Source: Bradyrhizobium hereditatis
Lineage (GTDB): Bacteria; Pseudomonadota; Alphaproteobacteria; Rhizobiales; Xanthobacteraceae
DNA length: 64,000 nt
Assembly (NCBI RefSeq): GCF_020329435.1
Contig: NZ_JAGKJK010000004.1
Span: 248,001-312,000 of the forward strand
Direction of reading: 5' to 3'
Below the pieces are notes generated by a model. It was not told the DNA's origin and searched no databases. It saw nothing but the letters and a program-made list of their open reading frames with translations. Below, piece after piece: positions 19,026-28,829 of the stretch. Position 1 is the stretch's first letter; every line of letters starts with the position of its first letter. Position numbers and translations under genes: made by a program.

Positions 19026-19464
19026 TTGTAGTGTCGAACAAGCGCCACTACATCGAACCTCTCCCGATATGCCCGACGCGCCGTTGATATGGTGCGACGT
19101 TTGAGTGCGAACGGACCGTCGCCGACATGGGGGCGAAGTCACACCAATCTAATAGAGAACGGACCGGAAGATGCTCCCGTCTTGAAGCGCTCATGAAGCG
19201 CCGTCAAACGTAAACGCTGGTTTATCTTTTAAGCCCGATCGCAAACGTTTTTTCGTCTGGTTGATCGCATCCGGCGCGCCGGACCCCAACCCTGTGAAGG
19301 TTAGGGTCGAAGCAACAAGCGCCTTCAATCAGCTTGCATCAACTGACCATGCCCGCGGACGGGGAGCCGTCGGGGAGCCGCCAAGGCCGGGCCGCGCGGA
19401 CGCCCGTTCCGCGTTCGTCTACTTTGGTCCATGAACAGAGCAACACTCGCGCGCAATCCGCATG
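19026..19464. other. Gene-free stretch before the IS66 end
   Basis: About 440 bases with no recognisable gene or terminator. The IS66 terminal repeat begins at 19465. Confidence 0.4.
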
Positions 19465-19498
19465 GTAAGCATCCGGTGACGACCGCGTGGCGGTCGAT

Positions 19499-20680
19499 TC
19501 AGGCTGCCTGATCGACTCGCTTGTTTGGGGCGCGCCAGTTCCAGGGAAGCAGTTCATCGAGCCGATGGACTGGATGCGCAGCGATCCGCGCCAGGACATC
19601 GGCGAGCCAGGCTTGCGGATCCACGTCGTTCATTTTGGCCGTGACGATCAGGCTGTACATCACCGCAGCACGGTCGCCACCGCGATCGGAGCCACAGAAC
19701 AGCCACGACTTCCGGCCCAGGGCAATGCCGCGCACGGCTCGTTCGGCAGCGTTGTTCGACAAGCAGATGCGGCCGTCGTCGAGGAAGCGGGTGAACGCGC
19801 TCCAGCGCTTGAGCATGTAATCCATCGCCTTGGCGACGTCGTTGCGACGTGAGAGCTTGGCGCGTTGCTCACGCATCCAAACTTCCAAATCCGCAACCAG
19901 CGGCGCACTGAGGTCCTGGCGGACGGCGCGGCGCCGTTCGGGATTCTGGCCGTTGATACCTCGCTCAATCTCGAACAAGGCGTCGATCCGGCGGACTGCT
20001 TCCAGTGCCAAGGGCGAGATCACCGCGGGCTTTTTGCCCTGTACCTTGCGGCGCGCATTCTCTGTCAGATCAGCCATCACGAAGAACGGCCGTCGGGCAT
20101 GGACCCAGCAAGCGGCTTCCAGGATCGGACCTGCGTTGCGGCCCGGTTCGTAAAGCCTCCCATAGCCGCCATAGGCATCGGCCTGGAAGATTCCGCTGTA
20201 GCTGGCCAGATGCGCTTGAGGATGTTCGCCGGCGCGATCGCGTGAGTAATAAAACACTGCCCCTGGCGGCTCGGGCCCGCCGAACGGCTTGTCGTCGCGG
20301 ACGTAGACCCAGATCCGGCCAGTGCTGGTCTTGCCCTTGGCTAAAACCGGGACCGTGGTGTCGTCGCCGTGCAGTCGCTCGGCGCGCAGCACATGGGCCT
20401 CGAGGCGCTGGAACAGCGGCGTCAGCGCCACCGTACCGCCGCCGACCTGATCGGCCAGCGTCGACAGGCTGATCGGCACGCCTTCTTTGGCATAGCGTTC
20501 GGCTTGCCGGTTCAGTGGCTGATGTTGACCAAACTTCTCGAACAGCACCATCGCCAGCAGGCTTGGCCCCGCCCAGCCGCGGGCAAGCACATGGAACGGC
20601 GCCGGGGCCTGGCTGATCTTCTCACAATCACGGCAAGTAAACTTCTCGCGGACGTGCTGGATCGGGGCCGAACGAGCGCC
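19499..20680 (-). pseudogene. tnpC: IS66 transposase TnpC, N-terminus deleted
   Basis: The frame is open from the junction at about 20680 to the stop at 19499. It reads APIQHVREKFTCRDCEKISQ, the zinc-binding domain of IS66 TnpC, then the DDE catalytic domain (LHGDDTTVPVL for the first Asp, QADAYGGYGRLY for the second) and the C-terminal region ending LLPWNWRA. Full TnpC is usually over 500 residues; about 390 remain, and the N-terminal leucine-zipper region is lost. No natural start remains; GTG 20590 is only the first in-frame start codon. Confidence 0.8.
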
Positions 20681-20867
20681 GCCATGTCATCAGCAACGAA
20701 CGTGATATGCCGTGGCGTCTTGCTGTCGACGATATAGCGCGCGGCGCTTGCAAGCTCTCGGTGACGATCCGCAGCTTCTCGTCATCCGACCAGCGCCGCC
20801 GGCGACCAGTCTCGACCACCTCAAGCCGTTCAAGCTGAGTACTGCCCTTATGGCTGTCCATAAGCAC
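20628..20867 (-). pseudogene. tnpA: IS66 accessory protein TnpA, truncated
   Basis: The first 64 or so residues (GSTQLERLEVVETGRRRRWS, then ARRHGISRSLLMTWRR) match the helix-turn-helix start of IS66 TnpA. The last residues (from SFGPD) come from out-of-frame tnpC sequence after the deletion. The intact protein is usually about 120-140 residues. Confidence 0.75.
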
Positions 20868-21051
20868 TGTTACGCTCCAATTGGACTAATCCAACAAGGC
20901 GGCCCCCGCCGGAGGGAGACTCCGCATGTCGTTGCCACCAAGAGAAAGTCGGTAGGGTAGGGAGCCCGTTCGAATACTCCGTCCTCGCTACGTTGTTTAA
21001 CGATTGAGCGCCCCGCGCGTTGGTTTGCGACTCGAATCGCGATGTTCTTCA

Positions 21052-22221
21052 TTATTCCGCGAGCACGTTGCCGAACAACTCCCAGCTCGTACCATTGAAC
21101 CGCATCACTCTCAGCTGACTTATCGGGGAATAGTTGTTCGCGTTATTGTTAAGTCTTATCCCCGGAAGCAACATATCCAATTCGAGGTTGGAGATGGATG
21201 TCGCCTGCTTCATCACATTTTCGCGGCTGAGGTCATCGCCGCACTCTTGCAGAACATGAACTAGCGCTTGAGCTGCAAGATAGCCAGACACATTGAAAAC
21301 GTCGGCTGCGTTGGCCCCCGGCATGTATCTACTCATAAAACCGAGGTACTTCTTCAGGCCAGCATCGCTCGCCCATTGCGGATCCTGAACGTCCTTCATG
21401 TACGTGCTGGAGACAATGCCGACCGAATGGTCCACACCGGCAGGCTCCAGCACGGTTTGGATAGATGCTGACGGAAGGGCCAAGATCTGCGTTGGCCTCC
21501 AATTGAGTTCGGCCGCCTTTCGGATCGCTTGGGCTGCAAATTTGGGTGTGGTCGCGTTGAAAAAAACGGTCGCCCTCGATGACGCAAGGATGGCCATTTG
21601 TGAATCGATAGTGGGGCTCGTCGGCTCGTAAGATGCTCGGGCCACGATCATGCGCCCCGCTTCCGCGCCAAGCCCCGCCTCCAGTCCTTTCACATAGTCC
21701 TTTCCAAAGTCGCTGTTCTGATAGAGGACGGCGATTGTCGCGTTCGGATCGCTCTGCTGGATGTACTTTGCGTACAATATAGCCTCAGTCTTAAAAGTCG
21801 GCGGCCATTGCATAGTCCACGGAAAGTGTTCCGGATCATTCCACCGGGTGCCTCCCGCGAAGATAAAGATTTGGGGAACTCTCTTGGAATTGAGGTACGT
21901 CTGAACGGCTGCTTGGTTGGTGTCCCCTAACGATCCGAACATGAACAACACCTTGTCCGACTCGACGAGCCTTCGGGTCTGCTCTACCGTTTTTGATGGG
22001 GTATACGCATCGTCAAGGGATAGCTGCTGAAGCTGACGCCCCCTCACGCCCCCGGTCGCGTTGATCATTTTGAAGTAGGCTGCTTGTACTTTTCCTATAG
22101 CGCTCCAGCCAGAGGTCGGACCGCTATATGGCAATGTTTGGCCGAAGACTATTGGCTCGGCGGCAACGTCACCTGATGCAAGGGACAGCAAAAGCACGCC
22201 CAGTTTGAGTGCATGGCGCAT
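21052..22221 (-). CDS. Branched-chain amino acid-type ABC transporter substrate-binding protein
   Basis: The protein has 389 residues from ATG 22221, with GGAGGT five bases upstream; the longer frame to 22392 is rejected. A signal peptide (MRHALKLGVLLLSLASG, cleavage near VAAE) precedes a type I periplasmic binding fold of the LivJ/Peripla_BP_6 kind (IVFGQTLPYSGP, later LDDAYTPSKTVEQTRRLVESD, VLYQNSDFGKDYV). It binds an amino acid or other small amphipathic ligand. No permease or ATPase genes are adjacent, so it is an orphan. It lies beside the broken IS66 element. Confidence 0.85.
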   Translation of the reverse strand: MRHALKLGVLLLSLASGDVAAEPIVFGQTLPYSGPTSGWSAIGKVQAAYFKMINATGGVRGRQLQQLSLDDAYTPSKTVEQTRRLVESDKVLFMFGSLGDTNQAAVQTYLNSKRVPQIFIFAGGTRWNDPEHFPWTMQWPPTFKTEAILYAKYIQQSDPNATIAVLYQNSDFGKDYVKGLEAGLGAEAGRMIVARASYEPTSPTIDSQMAILASSRATVFFNATTPKFAAQAIRKAAELNWRPTQILALPSASIQTVLEPAGVDHSVGIVSSTYMKDVQDPQWASDAGLKKYLGFMSRYMPGANAADVFNVSGYLAAQALVHVLQECGDDLSRENVMKQATSISNLELDMLLPGIRLNNNANNYSPISQLRVMRFNGTSWELFGNVLAE

Positions 22222-22473
22222 CGCGGACCTCCGTAGAAAGAACTCTCCTCTCTGGAATGCTCCGGACTCGATTGTCATTTGCAGGCTCGTAACATCGACG
22301 GCGCATGGAGAAGTGCGCCCGGCGCAGTTCTCCCTCGTCAAAATCAATTTGACTTGACTGTCCACTTTCGGCTTGTTCAGATCAGCAGGCACTTCGCATT
22401 TGCTCTGCGCTAGGCGATCGTTAAGTTCTTAGTTGGCTTTCCTCATTCCGTGCATCCGCGCGGCGGGTCGAGC

Positions 22474-25400
22474 CTATCTGTGCAACGTGTCCAGCACTTT
22501 TCGAGCAGCGGCAAGATCGACGATTTCGTGCTTGGTGTCGAATGCGTCGATGATCGCGCGCAGGCGCGTCTGACCCTCCTCGGGATGGCCTTGTCTTGCG
22601 AGAACTGTTGCTAGTTGTGTTGTGGCGCAGAGTTCGAACAGTCGAGCTTCCTGGCGCTGGGAAATGGCAATCGCTTTTTCAAACAGGCGAACAGCTCCGG
22701 TCGGATCGTTTCTGCAAGCGGCGATTTGGCCGCGTATCCGGGTGCATTCAGCCAGAAAGCAAGCATCGTCGGTATTGATAGCGATGGCATCGGCCTCAGC
22801 CAGCACGTGCGATGCCTCCTCGTGGCGGCCCGCCTGCACCAGAAGATCACAGAGCCAGCATACCTTCTCTTGGACACGGAATACGACCCCCTTACCGCGC
22901 AAAACCACCATCCCCTCTCGCGCATCGGCGATGCCGGCGTCCAATTCACCCAATCGCGAGCGCGCCAGGCCGCGCCATGAAAGACCAAGACCTCGCCGGG
23001 CCGCGTATCCATGGCGTTCGCTTATCTCGATGATCTTCCCAGCGTCCTGCAATAGCAGGTCGTCCCGGCCGAACAACGCGGACAAGTAGCACTTCACGTT
23101 AAGGGCCCAGCCGATATCGAAAGGCTTCTCCATCCGGTCAATAGCTTGAACAAGGTGCTCCGTCGTTTCGACGGCCTCATCAATGAACCCCATAACAAAT
23201 AGTGACCGTTGAAGTATGTCGTGGATCGCGATGAGTTGATCCCCGCCGCCCAGCAGGATGCGACGGCTGGCGTCAGTACGATCAATCAGACCTCGGGCCT
23301 TACGCAAAGCTTCGAGCGCAAAGCGCCATTCGCCCCGGTTGAAATGAGCGGTGCCCTTGTTCAACCAAAGGCCGCTCACATAGGCCGGAGGTAGCAGATC
23401 GACGTGTTTTTCCAGTTGCTGATCCGCGATCGTCAGATATTCGCGATTGCGCCCGGTGGCATAAAAATACACACCGGACGAAAGCACCACCTCACACTGC
23501 AATTCGACCAATTTGGTATCCGCAGCGGCACGACGTGCATCTTCGAGCGCCTGACCAAGGCGCTCAGCACCAAAGCCTTCCGTTTGCATCAAGGCATTGG
23601 CCATCGCCAGGTGGAGATGTGCCATGCGCTCGGCGCCGCCGGACACCTCGTCTAGCTTCTTGCTGCAGTCAATCGCGTTGGCATAGTGCGACACGGCTTC
23701 CCGGGCGGCAGCCCTGGCCATGGCGGCCGCTCCCGCCTTTTGCCAGTATTCGAGCGCGCCATCCCAATCGCCGGCTTCCTGAAGATGGTGCGCCAGGAGT
23801 TCCGGACTATGCTCGATCGCATCGGCACGAAGCTCGACCAGGGCAACGGCGATCTGGCGGTGCAATTGGGCCCGCTGGTTGCGAAGCAGGGTGTCGATGG
23901 CCGCGTCTTGGATCAGTGCGTGTTTGAACTGATAGCTTTCGCATTGGGCATTTCTTTGCGGGTAAATAAGCTCGGCCTCGATCAAGTCGTGCAGTGCCCT
24001 TTTGACCGCGGCGGCGTCCCGGTGGCTCACCGCGATCAGAAGGTCGGCATCGAAAACCCGGCCCAAAAGCGCGGCGACCTGAATGATTTGCCGGATCGGC
24101 GCCAGACGATCCAACCGGGTGTGAAGCGCGGCCTGCAAGGTCGCAGGTATTTCGATCGCTTCGCCAAAGCCGAAATTACTTCTACTCTCGGCGACCGACT
24201 TGGTCAGCTCCTCGATAAAGAGTGGTACACCGTCGGTCTTTACGACCAATTGCGCCATCATGGCTGCCGGCAGATCATCAGGTGCGACGCCACGGATCAT
24301 CGCTTCGGTCTCGCGGCGGCTGAGCCGCGCCAGTGGCAAGGTCACCATCTGGGGTGAATTCGACCATGGCGCCCGAAATTCCGGTCGGGCGGTCAGCAAA
24401 ACGAAAACCCGTTGGGACGACATGTCAGTGAGCATCTGACCGACAAGTTCTATGGTTGAGGGGTCAATCCAGTGGGCGTCCTCGAGAACCACGAGCACCG
24501 GGCTTTGGCGCTGCATTGCGGAGGTAATCCGGCACAGAGCACGGAACACAGCTCGGCGAAGCTCCTCCGGATCGGCTGGGCCCGTATCCCACCCCGGATC
24601 TGCGGGAAGACCCAGCAGCGTGGCGAGCGGTTCGACCACATCGGGACTTTCCAACTCGAGATCGCCGAGAAAATGCCGGAGGCGATTGCGGCGCGCGACG
24701 TCATCCTTTTCGCCGGCAAAACCCAGCGCCCGATGCAATTGTTGGATCACCGGCCAAAGCGCGCTGCTCTGATGTTGTGGAGAACAATAAAAGACAATCT
24801 CGGCATGCGGCGTTTCGCGAATCTGCATGCGCAGCGTTTGCAGTAAGCGGGACTTGCCGATGCCGGCTTCTCCCTGCAGCAGAACGGCTTGGCCTTCGCC
24901 TTCCATCGCATTCTCCCACCGTTTGGTGAGAAAGCCGAGTTCGGTCTCGCGGCCAACGAGTGGCGTCAGAAAGCGTCCACCTCTCGCCTCAAAGCGGTTG
25001 GGCGCCGCGCTGGGGCGCAGCACCCGATAGATCGCAATCGGTGCACCGACGCCCTTGAGCATTTGGGGGCCAAGCGGCTCAACCTCGAAGAAGCCCTCCA
25101 CGAGGCGTTGCGTCGCCTCGCTCATGACCAAGCTGCCCGGCGCTGCCAAGGCTTGCAGACGCGCGGCAATATTTGGCGCTTCGCCAACGATGCCGTCACA
25201 GAGGCGCTTCTCGCCAACTCCCAGTTCACCGACAACAACCGGACCGGTGTGGACGCCGCAGCGGGCTTCGAGACCATCCGCCCTAAACTCCGTTAGTCCG
25301 GCCATGATGTCGAGGCCCGCCTGGACTGCACTCTGAGCGGAATCCTCGTGGGCCCTTGGATAGCCGAAATAGGCGGTCACGCCATCACCGATGAAAAGGC

Positions 25401-25800
25401 CGATTTGCCCTTCGTGGCGCTGAACCACCTCTGCGCATACTTTCTGAAATGACAGCAGCAGATTTCGCAGATCTTCCGCGTCTAACGTCTCAGCGAGGTA
25501 GGTCGAGCCGACGACGTCGCAAAAAAGCACGGTCAGTTGCCGCCGTTCCGCCTCAGCTGCCGGCGCTGCTGTCGGAGCGATCCGCGGTGCCTCCACGGAC
25601 TGCATCGCTGCGTCGGAGATGTTGCGCAGTCCCTCAATCGCCTGAAGCAGACGCTTGCGGGCGCCAACTGGCAGACCGGCCGCCGTCAGGTCTGCATCTG
25701 TCAGTTCGAGAAGGATGTCGAGTTCGATGTCCTGAGCCAACAGCGCGTCCGCATAGCGGCCCAGTCCTCGCGCCTCAAGCCACTCGCGAAGTTCTGCCAT
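22474..25800 (-). CDS. SAM-class III cyclase-AAA ATPase-TPR protein (copy 1)
   Basis: This is a 1108-residue cytoplasmic signalling protein. Domains: SAM-like (about 1-60), class III adenylate/guanylate cyclase (about 85-265) with metal Asp95 (LFCDVVGST) and Asp139 (FIGDGVTAYFGYP) plus the Asn210/Arg214 pair (EAPNIAARLQ), an AAA_16-like ATPase (Walker A GEAGIGKS at 310-317, then LLQTL), and C-terminal TPR-like helices (about 600-1108). The cyclase residues are present, so activity is possible. It is a paralogue of the gene at 28830 with the same layout; the two face away from each other around two enzyme genes. The upstream signal is unknown. Confidence 0.85.
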   Translation of the reverse strand: MAELREWLEARGLGRYADALLAQDIELDILLELTDADLTAAGLPVGARKRLLQAIEGLRNISDAAMQSVEAPRIAPTAAPAAEAERRQLTVLFCDVVGSTYLAETLDAEDLRNLLLSFQKVCAEVVQRHEGQIGLFIGDGVTAYFGYPRAHEDSAQSAVQAGLDIMAGLTEFRADGLEARCGVHTGPVVVGELGVGEKRLCDGIVGEAPNIAARLQALAAPGSLVMSEATQRLVEGFFEVEPLGPQMLKGVGAPIAIYRVLRPSAAPNRFEARGGRFLTPLVGRETELGFLTKRWENAMEGEGQAVLLQGEAGIGKSRLLQTLRMQIRETPHAEIVFYCSPQHQSSALWPVIQQLHRALGFAGEKDDVARRNRLRHFLGDLELESPDVVEPLATLLGLPADPGWDTGPADPEELRRAVFRALCRITSAMQRQSPVLVVLEDAHWIDPSTIELVGQMLTDMSSQRVFVLLTARPEFRAPWSNSPQMVTLPLARLSRRETEAMIRGVAPDDLPAAMMAQLVVKTDGVPLFIEELTKSVAESRSNFGFGEAIEIPATLQAALHTRLDRLAPIRQIIQVAALLGRVFDADLLIAVSHRDAAAVKRALHDLIEAELIYPQRNAQCESYQFKHALIQDAAIDTLLRNQRAQLHRQIAVALVELRADAIEHSPELLAHHLQEAGDWDGALEYWQKAGAAAMARAAAREAVSHYANAIDCSKKLDEVSGGAERMAHLHLAMANALMQTEGFGAERLGQALEDARRAAADTKLVELQCEVVLSSGVYFYATGRNREYLTIADQQLEKHVDLLPPAYVSGLWLNKGTAHFNRGEWRFALEALRKARGLIDRTDASRRILLGGGDQLIAIHDILQRSLFVMGFIDEAVETTEHLVQAIDRMEKPFDIGWALNVKCYLSALFGRDDLLLQDAGKIIEISERHGYAARRGLGLSWRGLARSRLGELDAGIADAREGMVVLRGKGVVFRVQEKVCWLCDLLVQAGRHEEASHVLAEADAIAINTDDACFLAECTRIRGQIAACRNDPTGAVRLFEKAIAISQRQEARLFELCATTQLATVLARQGHPEEGQTRLRAIIDAFDTKHEIVDLAAARKVLDTLHR

Positions 25801-26063
25801 AGCGGCGCTCGCAGAGTTCGACGTACGTCTTGGCTATGTATGTGCGTCAGGATACACGCAAGCACTGCCTCGGTCAGCAACTATAACGAACTCCCGGTCC
25901 AGGGCTTGGAGACTTTGGTCCATGCGTGAGACCTCAACGCGGTGTCGGGTATCGGGCAGCTGCGCTGACCAATCTACCCCGCGTCTCCGCGTTTTGTCGC
26001 CCAAGTCCGATCTACACACTTATGTTTGCGGCGAGGCGCGCTCACAGCAACGAGGGATGCTGC

Positions 26064-26480
26064 TCAGACCCATCCCAGTTCCTTCAGAGCAATCCCAGAA
26101 TGCCAGATCTTCGTCATGTGGCTGATCTTGTCGCCAGAGAATTGCATTACGTAGACATAGTCCGACGTCGTCTTCTTGCCGGTCGGCTCACACGGACCGC
26201 CAGGACCGGTGTGAGTACCCGAAAAGACAGCATAGGCAGCGACATTGTTTCGCTCGGCGTCGGTGGCGAAGGATTTCACCTCGTAGCTGCCGTCCGGCAT
26301 AATCGTCATGAGCCCCTTCATCCAATCCGCGTATTCTGCAAGAGCTTTGATCTCTGCAAGCGGTTCGGCCTGAGCAGCGAAGGTCGCGTTTGGAGCACAG
26401 TAAGCCTTGCAGACTTCCCAACCCTTTCCAGTCTCGCAAGCGGCAAAGAACTCGTTGGCAGTTGCCGTGATCGACGCCAT
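26064..26480 (-). CDS. SnoaL/NTF2-like protein
   Basis: This small 138-residue protein matches the SnoaL-like polyketide-cyclase/NTF2 fold: N-terminal helix FFAACETGKGWEVCKAYC, Ala-rich strands, then TSDYVYVMQFSGDKISHMTKIWHSG. Such proteins bind small hydrophobic ligands or act as isomerases and cyclases, but the substrate cannot be read here. ATG 26480 follows AGGAGA. It lies between cyclase copy 1 and the serine hydrolase, on the same strand as both. Confidence 0.78.
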   Translation of the reverse strand: MASITATANEFFAACETGKGWEVCKAYCAPNATFAAQAEPLAEIKALAEYADWMKGLMTIMPDGSYEVKSFATDAERNNVAAYAVFSGTHTGPGGPCEPTGKKTTSDYVYVMQFSGDKISHMTKIWHSGIALKELGWV

Positions 26481-26894
26481 GAACTGGTTCTCCTGTGTGC
26501 TTTATCGATGTCTGCTTAGCACTCCGGCTATGCTCAGGCCATCACGCTGCTGGTGGCTGTCTGAGACGACTCAATGCTCTTGACAGGTTTTCCGCCCAAT
26601 GTCCGTTGCGTGTCAATCGCGTCATCTTGGTCGTCGGCCGACCACTTCCGGTATTCTCCCAACTGCACACATCACGCATCGGGATCACCACTTCCGAAAA
26701 ACGCCCTAGGAGCATTGCCTCCATATTCAGCCGTGTCGCGAGGGGAAACCGGAGCCCACCCCGTCACCAAGTGCGGGGCAGGCTTTTCCAAATTATGCGC
26801 TAAAGCGCGTTCGCTCTAATCGACAGCGCGCTTTGGCTCATTGTTTGCGACGCATAACCTTTTCGGAGGACGTGTCCGTTTTCCGGATCATGCG
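26481..26894. other. Gene-free stretch with intergenic repeat
   Basis: No gene is convincing. Positions 26800-26893 carry an intergenic repeat of the Bradyrhizobium type (GCGCTTTGGCTCATTGTTTG, later TTTTCCGGATCATGCG), probably related to the repeat inside rnpA and upstream of the DUF805 gene. Confidence 0.4.
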
Positions 26895-28169
26895 TCAGGC
26901 GATAGCGGCATAGAGACCGCTCTCGAATTTGGCGAACAGCTTCAGGACCTGATCATCGGCGAACGGCAGGAGCTGCGTCATGATCGTGCCGGTCACACGC
27001 TTGTTCGGATCAATCCAGAAGTAGGTGTTGAACAGCCCGGCCCAGGCGAGGCTACCGGCGCTGCGTCCGGCGGGGCCGGGTTCGGTGTTGATGTCGAACG
27101 ACAGTCCCCATTTCTGGGTCATGCCGGGGAACAGGTTCGCATCGTTCGAGCTTTCCGGTCGCACTGTCTTCAACGTGACCACATTGAGATCCCCGATATG
27201 GTTCTGCCGCATGAGCGCCACGGTCTCGGGCTTCAGTACCTGCGCGCCGTTGAACGTGCCTTCGTGCAACAGCATCTGCAGAAACGCCATGTAGTTCCGC
27301 GGCGTGCTGAAGAGCGCACCGCCGCCCATGAAGAATTCGGGCCGCTGGGGCATTTCGAAGGCCATCGGCTTGAGCGAGCCGTCGCGTTGGCGGCTGAACA
27401 TCGGCGCAACACGGGCCTTTTGCGAGGAACTGATCAGAAAGCCGGTATCCGTCATGCCGAGCGGCGCAAAGATCTTCTCCTTGAAATAGACCTCCAATGA
27501 CTGGCCACTCACGGCCTCAACCGCCTTGCCGACCCAGTCAATATTGATGCCGTATTCCCAGCGATCGCCGGGATCAAATACCAGAGGTGCGTTGAAGGCG
27601 GCATTCTTGCATTGGCCGATGAAAGGAGTTCCCGTGACCTTCTCAAACTGCATCATCGGCTCACTCCAGATACTGTAGGTGAAACCTGCAGTGTGAGTGA
27701 GGAGGTGCCGCAGCGTAATCGATCGCTTGGCGGGGCGAAGCTTCGGTGCGCCGCTGGCGTCGAATCCTTCAAGCACCTTGGGTTGCTCAAGTTGCGGAAG
27801 CAGCGTGCCCATCGGCTGATCGAGCTCCAACTTGCCCTGCTCGACCAGTTGCATGCAGGCCGCGCCCGTGATCGCCTTCGTCATCGAAGCGATCCAGAAC
27901 ACGCTGTCCGCGGTTATGGAGGGTCCAAACGCGCCCTCGTAGACGATGCCCTTGTCGTTTGCCGCGATGGCGACGAGGCCCGGCACGGTCCTCGCGTTGA
28001 CGGCCTGCCGCAGCGCCTGATCGATATCCCCAAGCGCGGGGCTCAGGGCCGGTTCAGAAGCGGCGGCGGCCTCCGCACGTCCAACAGTGATTTTTGCCAT
28101 CGATGATGCCGCCGCCAGTGACGTCATGGCTTTCAGAATGGTTCGACGGTCTGGATTGCTGTGTCGCAT
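26895..28169 (-). CDS. Class C beta-lactamase-fold serine hydrolase, Tat exported
   Basis: The protein has 424 residues. The leader contains a twin Arg and hydrophobic core (DRRTILKAMTSLAAASSM), so it is probably Tat-exported. The catalytic SxxK is Ser95-Met-Thr-Lys98 and the Tyr box is Tyr206 in WEYGIN. This group includes EstB-like esterases, D-aminopeptidases and penicillin-binding-like enzymes; a true lactamase is not implied. ATG 28169 follows AAGGAGG, a near-perfect ribosome site. It is divergent from cyclase copy 2. Confidence 0.85.
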   Translation of the reverse strand: MRHSNPDRRTILKAMTSLAAASSMAKITVGRAEAAAASEPALSPALGDIDQALRQAVNARTVPGLVAIAANDKGIVYEGAFGPSITADSVFWIASMTKAITGAACMQLVEQGKLELDQPMGTLLPQLEQPKVLEGFDASGAPKLRPAKRSITLRHLLTHTAGFTYSIWSEPMMQFEKVTGTPFIGQCKNAAFNAPLVFDPGDRWEYGINIDWVGKAVEAVSGQSLEVYFKEKIFAPLGMTDTGFLISSSQKARVAPMFSRQRDGSLKPMAFEMPQRPEFFMGGGALFSTPRNYMAFLQMLLHEGTFNGAQVLKPETVALMRQNHIGDLNVVTLKTVRPESSNDANLFPGMTQKWGLSFDINTEPGPAGRSAGSLAWAGLFNTYFWIDPNKRVTGTIMTQLLPFADDQVLKLFAKFESGLYAAIA

Positions 28170-28829
28170 TATGTCCTCCTTTGCCGCTATTGCTTTTGAT
28201 TGGCTATTAGAGGTGGTGTGGTTGGCGACCTCAGCGCGAGACTAGGATTCGGCACAATGGTCCGCAACCAGAATTCGCTTGCCGCCAGCGATGCCGACTG
28301 AGCCAACCTGGCGCCGCGGCGCCGAAGAAGGGAGCATCCTCCGATTTCGACTCTTGCCAACAATGTACGGCGACCGTGCGCGCGCTCACGGCGAAACAGG
28401 AGGGCACAGGGAATGTCAGCCGCTTTGCCCTATCCATCGCCCCGCACGCAGAATGAAGAACATACGAGCTTCGGTCGGAACGGGTACGCCACTTGCACCG
28501 GCATTCCCTACGCGATGCTTTCACTGACGTCGGCTTTGGGGTCAAAAGGCGCCGATTGGAAGATCGTTCGGCCGCTTCCGGTTTATCCCGTTAAGCCGCA
28601 ATCAAAGAGCCTGACCGGACTTCGCTTTCGGGCCAATACCGGCCATTGTCGCCGTGAACGTGTCTCCGGCCGTAACCTCGCGGCATTTCGCGGGATGGGT
28701 CGAAGTCGCATGTGCGGTATTTGGGTCGTAAGGACAGCCCAATGACGAGACAGATGAGGTGTCATCGAGAAAAGATCGGGATATAGTGCTGGTTGCCTTA
28801 AGGCCACGCCGAAAGAATAGGTGGCCGGG
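28170..28829. other. Divergent intergenic region with repeat relic
   Basis: About 660 bases separate the serine hydrolase from cyclase copy 2. Positions 28520-28620 translate to LTSALGSKGADW, typical of a relic repeat widespread in Bradyrhizobium intergenic DNA. Both genes' promoters should lie here, but I cannot point to them. Confidence 0.4.
28520..28620 (+). repeat. Degenerate repeat relic
   Basis: TCGGCTTTGGGGTCAAAAGG, then GGCCGCTTCCGGTTTATCCC. One frame reads LTSALGSKGADW, typical of Bradyrhizobium intergenic relics. Confidence 0.45.

Larger units (their letters stand above)
19465..20870 (-). mobile_element. IS66-family element with internal deletion
   Basis: The tnpC end keeps an IS66-type terminal repeat at 19465 (GTAAGCATCCGGTGACG). 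Genes run on the minus strand: a tnpA N-terminal part, no tnpB, then tnpC lacking its N-terminus. The tnpA and tnpC frames meet at about 20675-20680, so one deletion removed the end of tnpA, all of tnpB and the start of tnpC. I could not see a matching repeat at the other end, so the right border (about 20870) is approximate. The element cannot move by itself. Confidence 0.75.

Noticed and set aside
26895..28169. Antibiotic-resistance beta-lactamase
   Set aside because: The SxxK and Tyr motifs fit class C-fold hydrolases in general. Nothing specific points to beta-lactam hydrolysis, and many relatives are esterases or peptidases.
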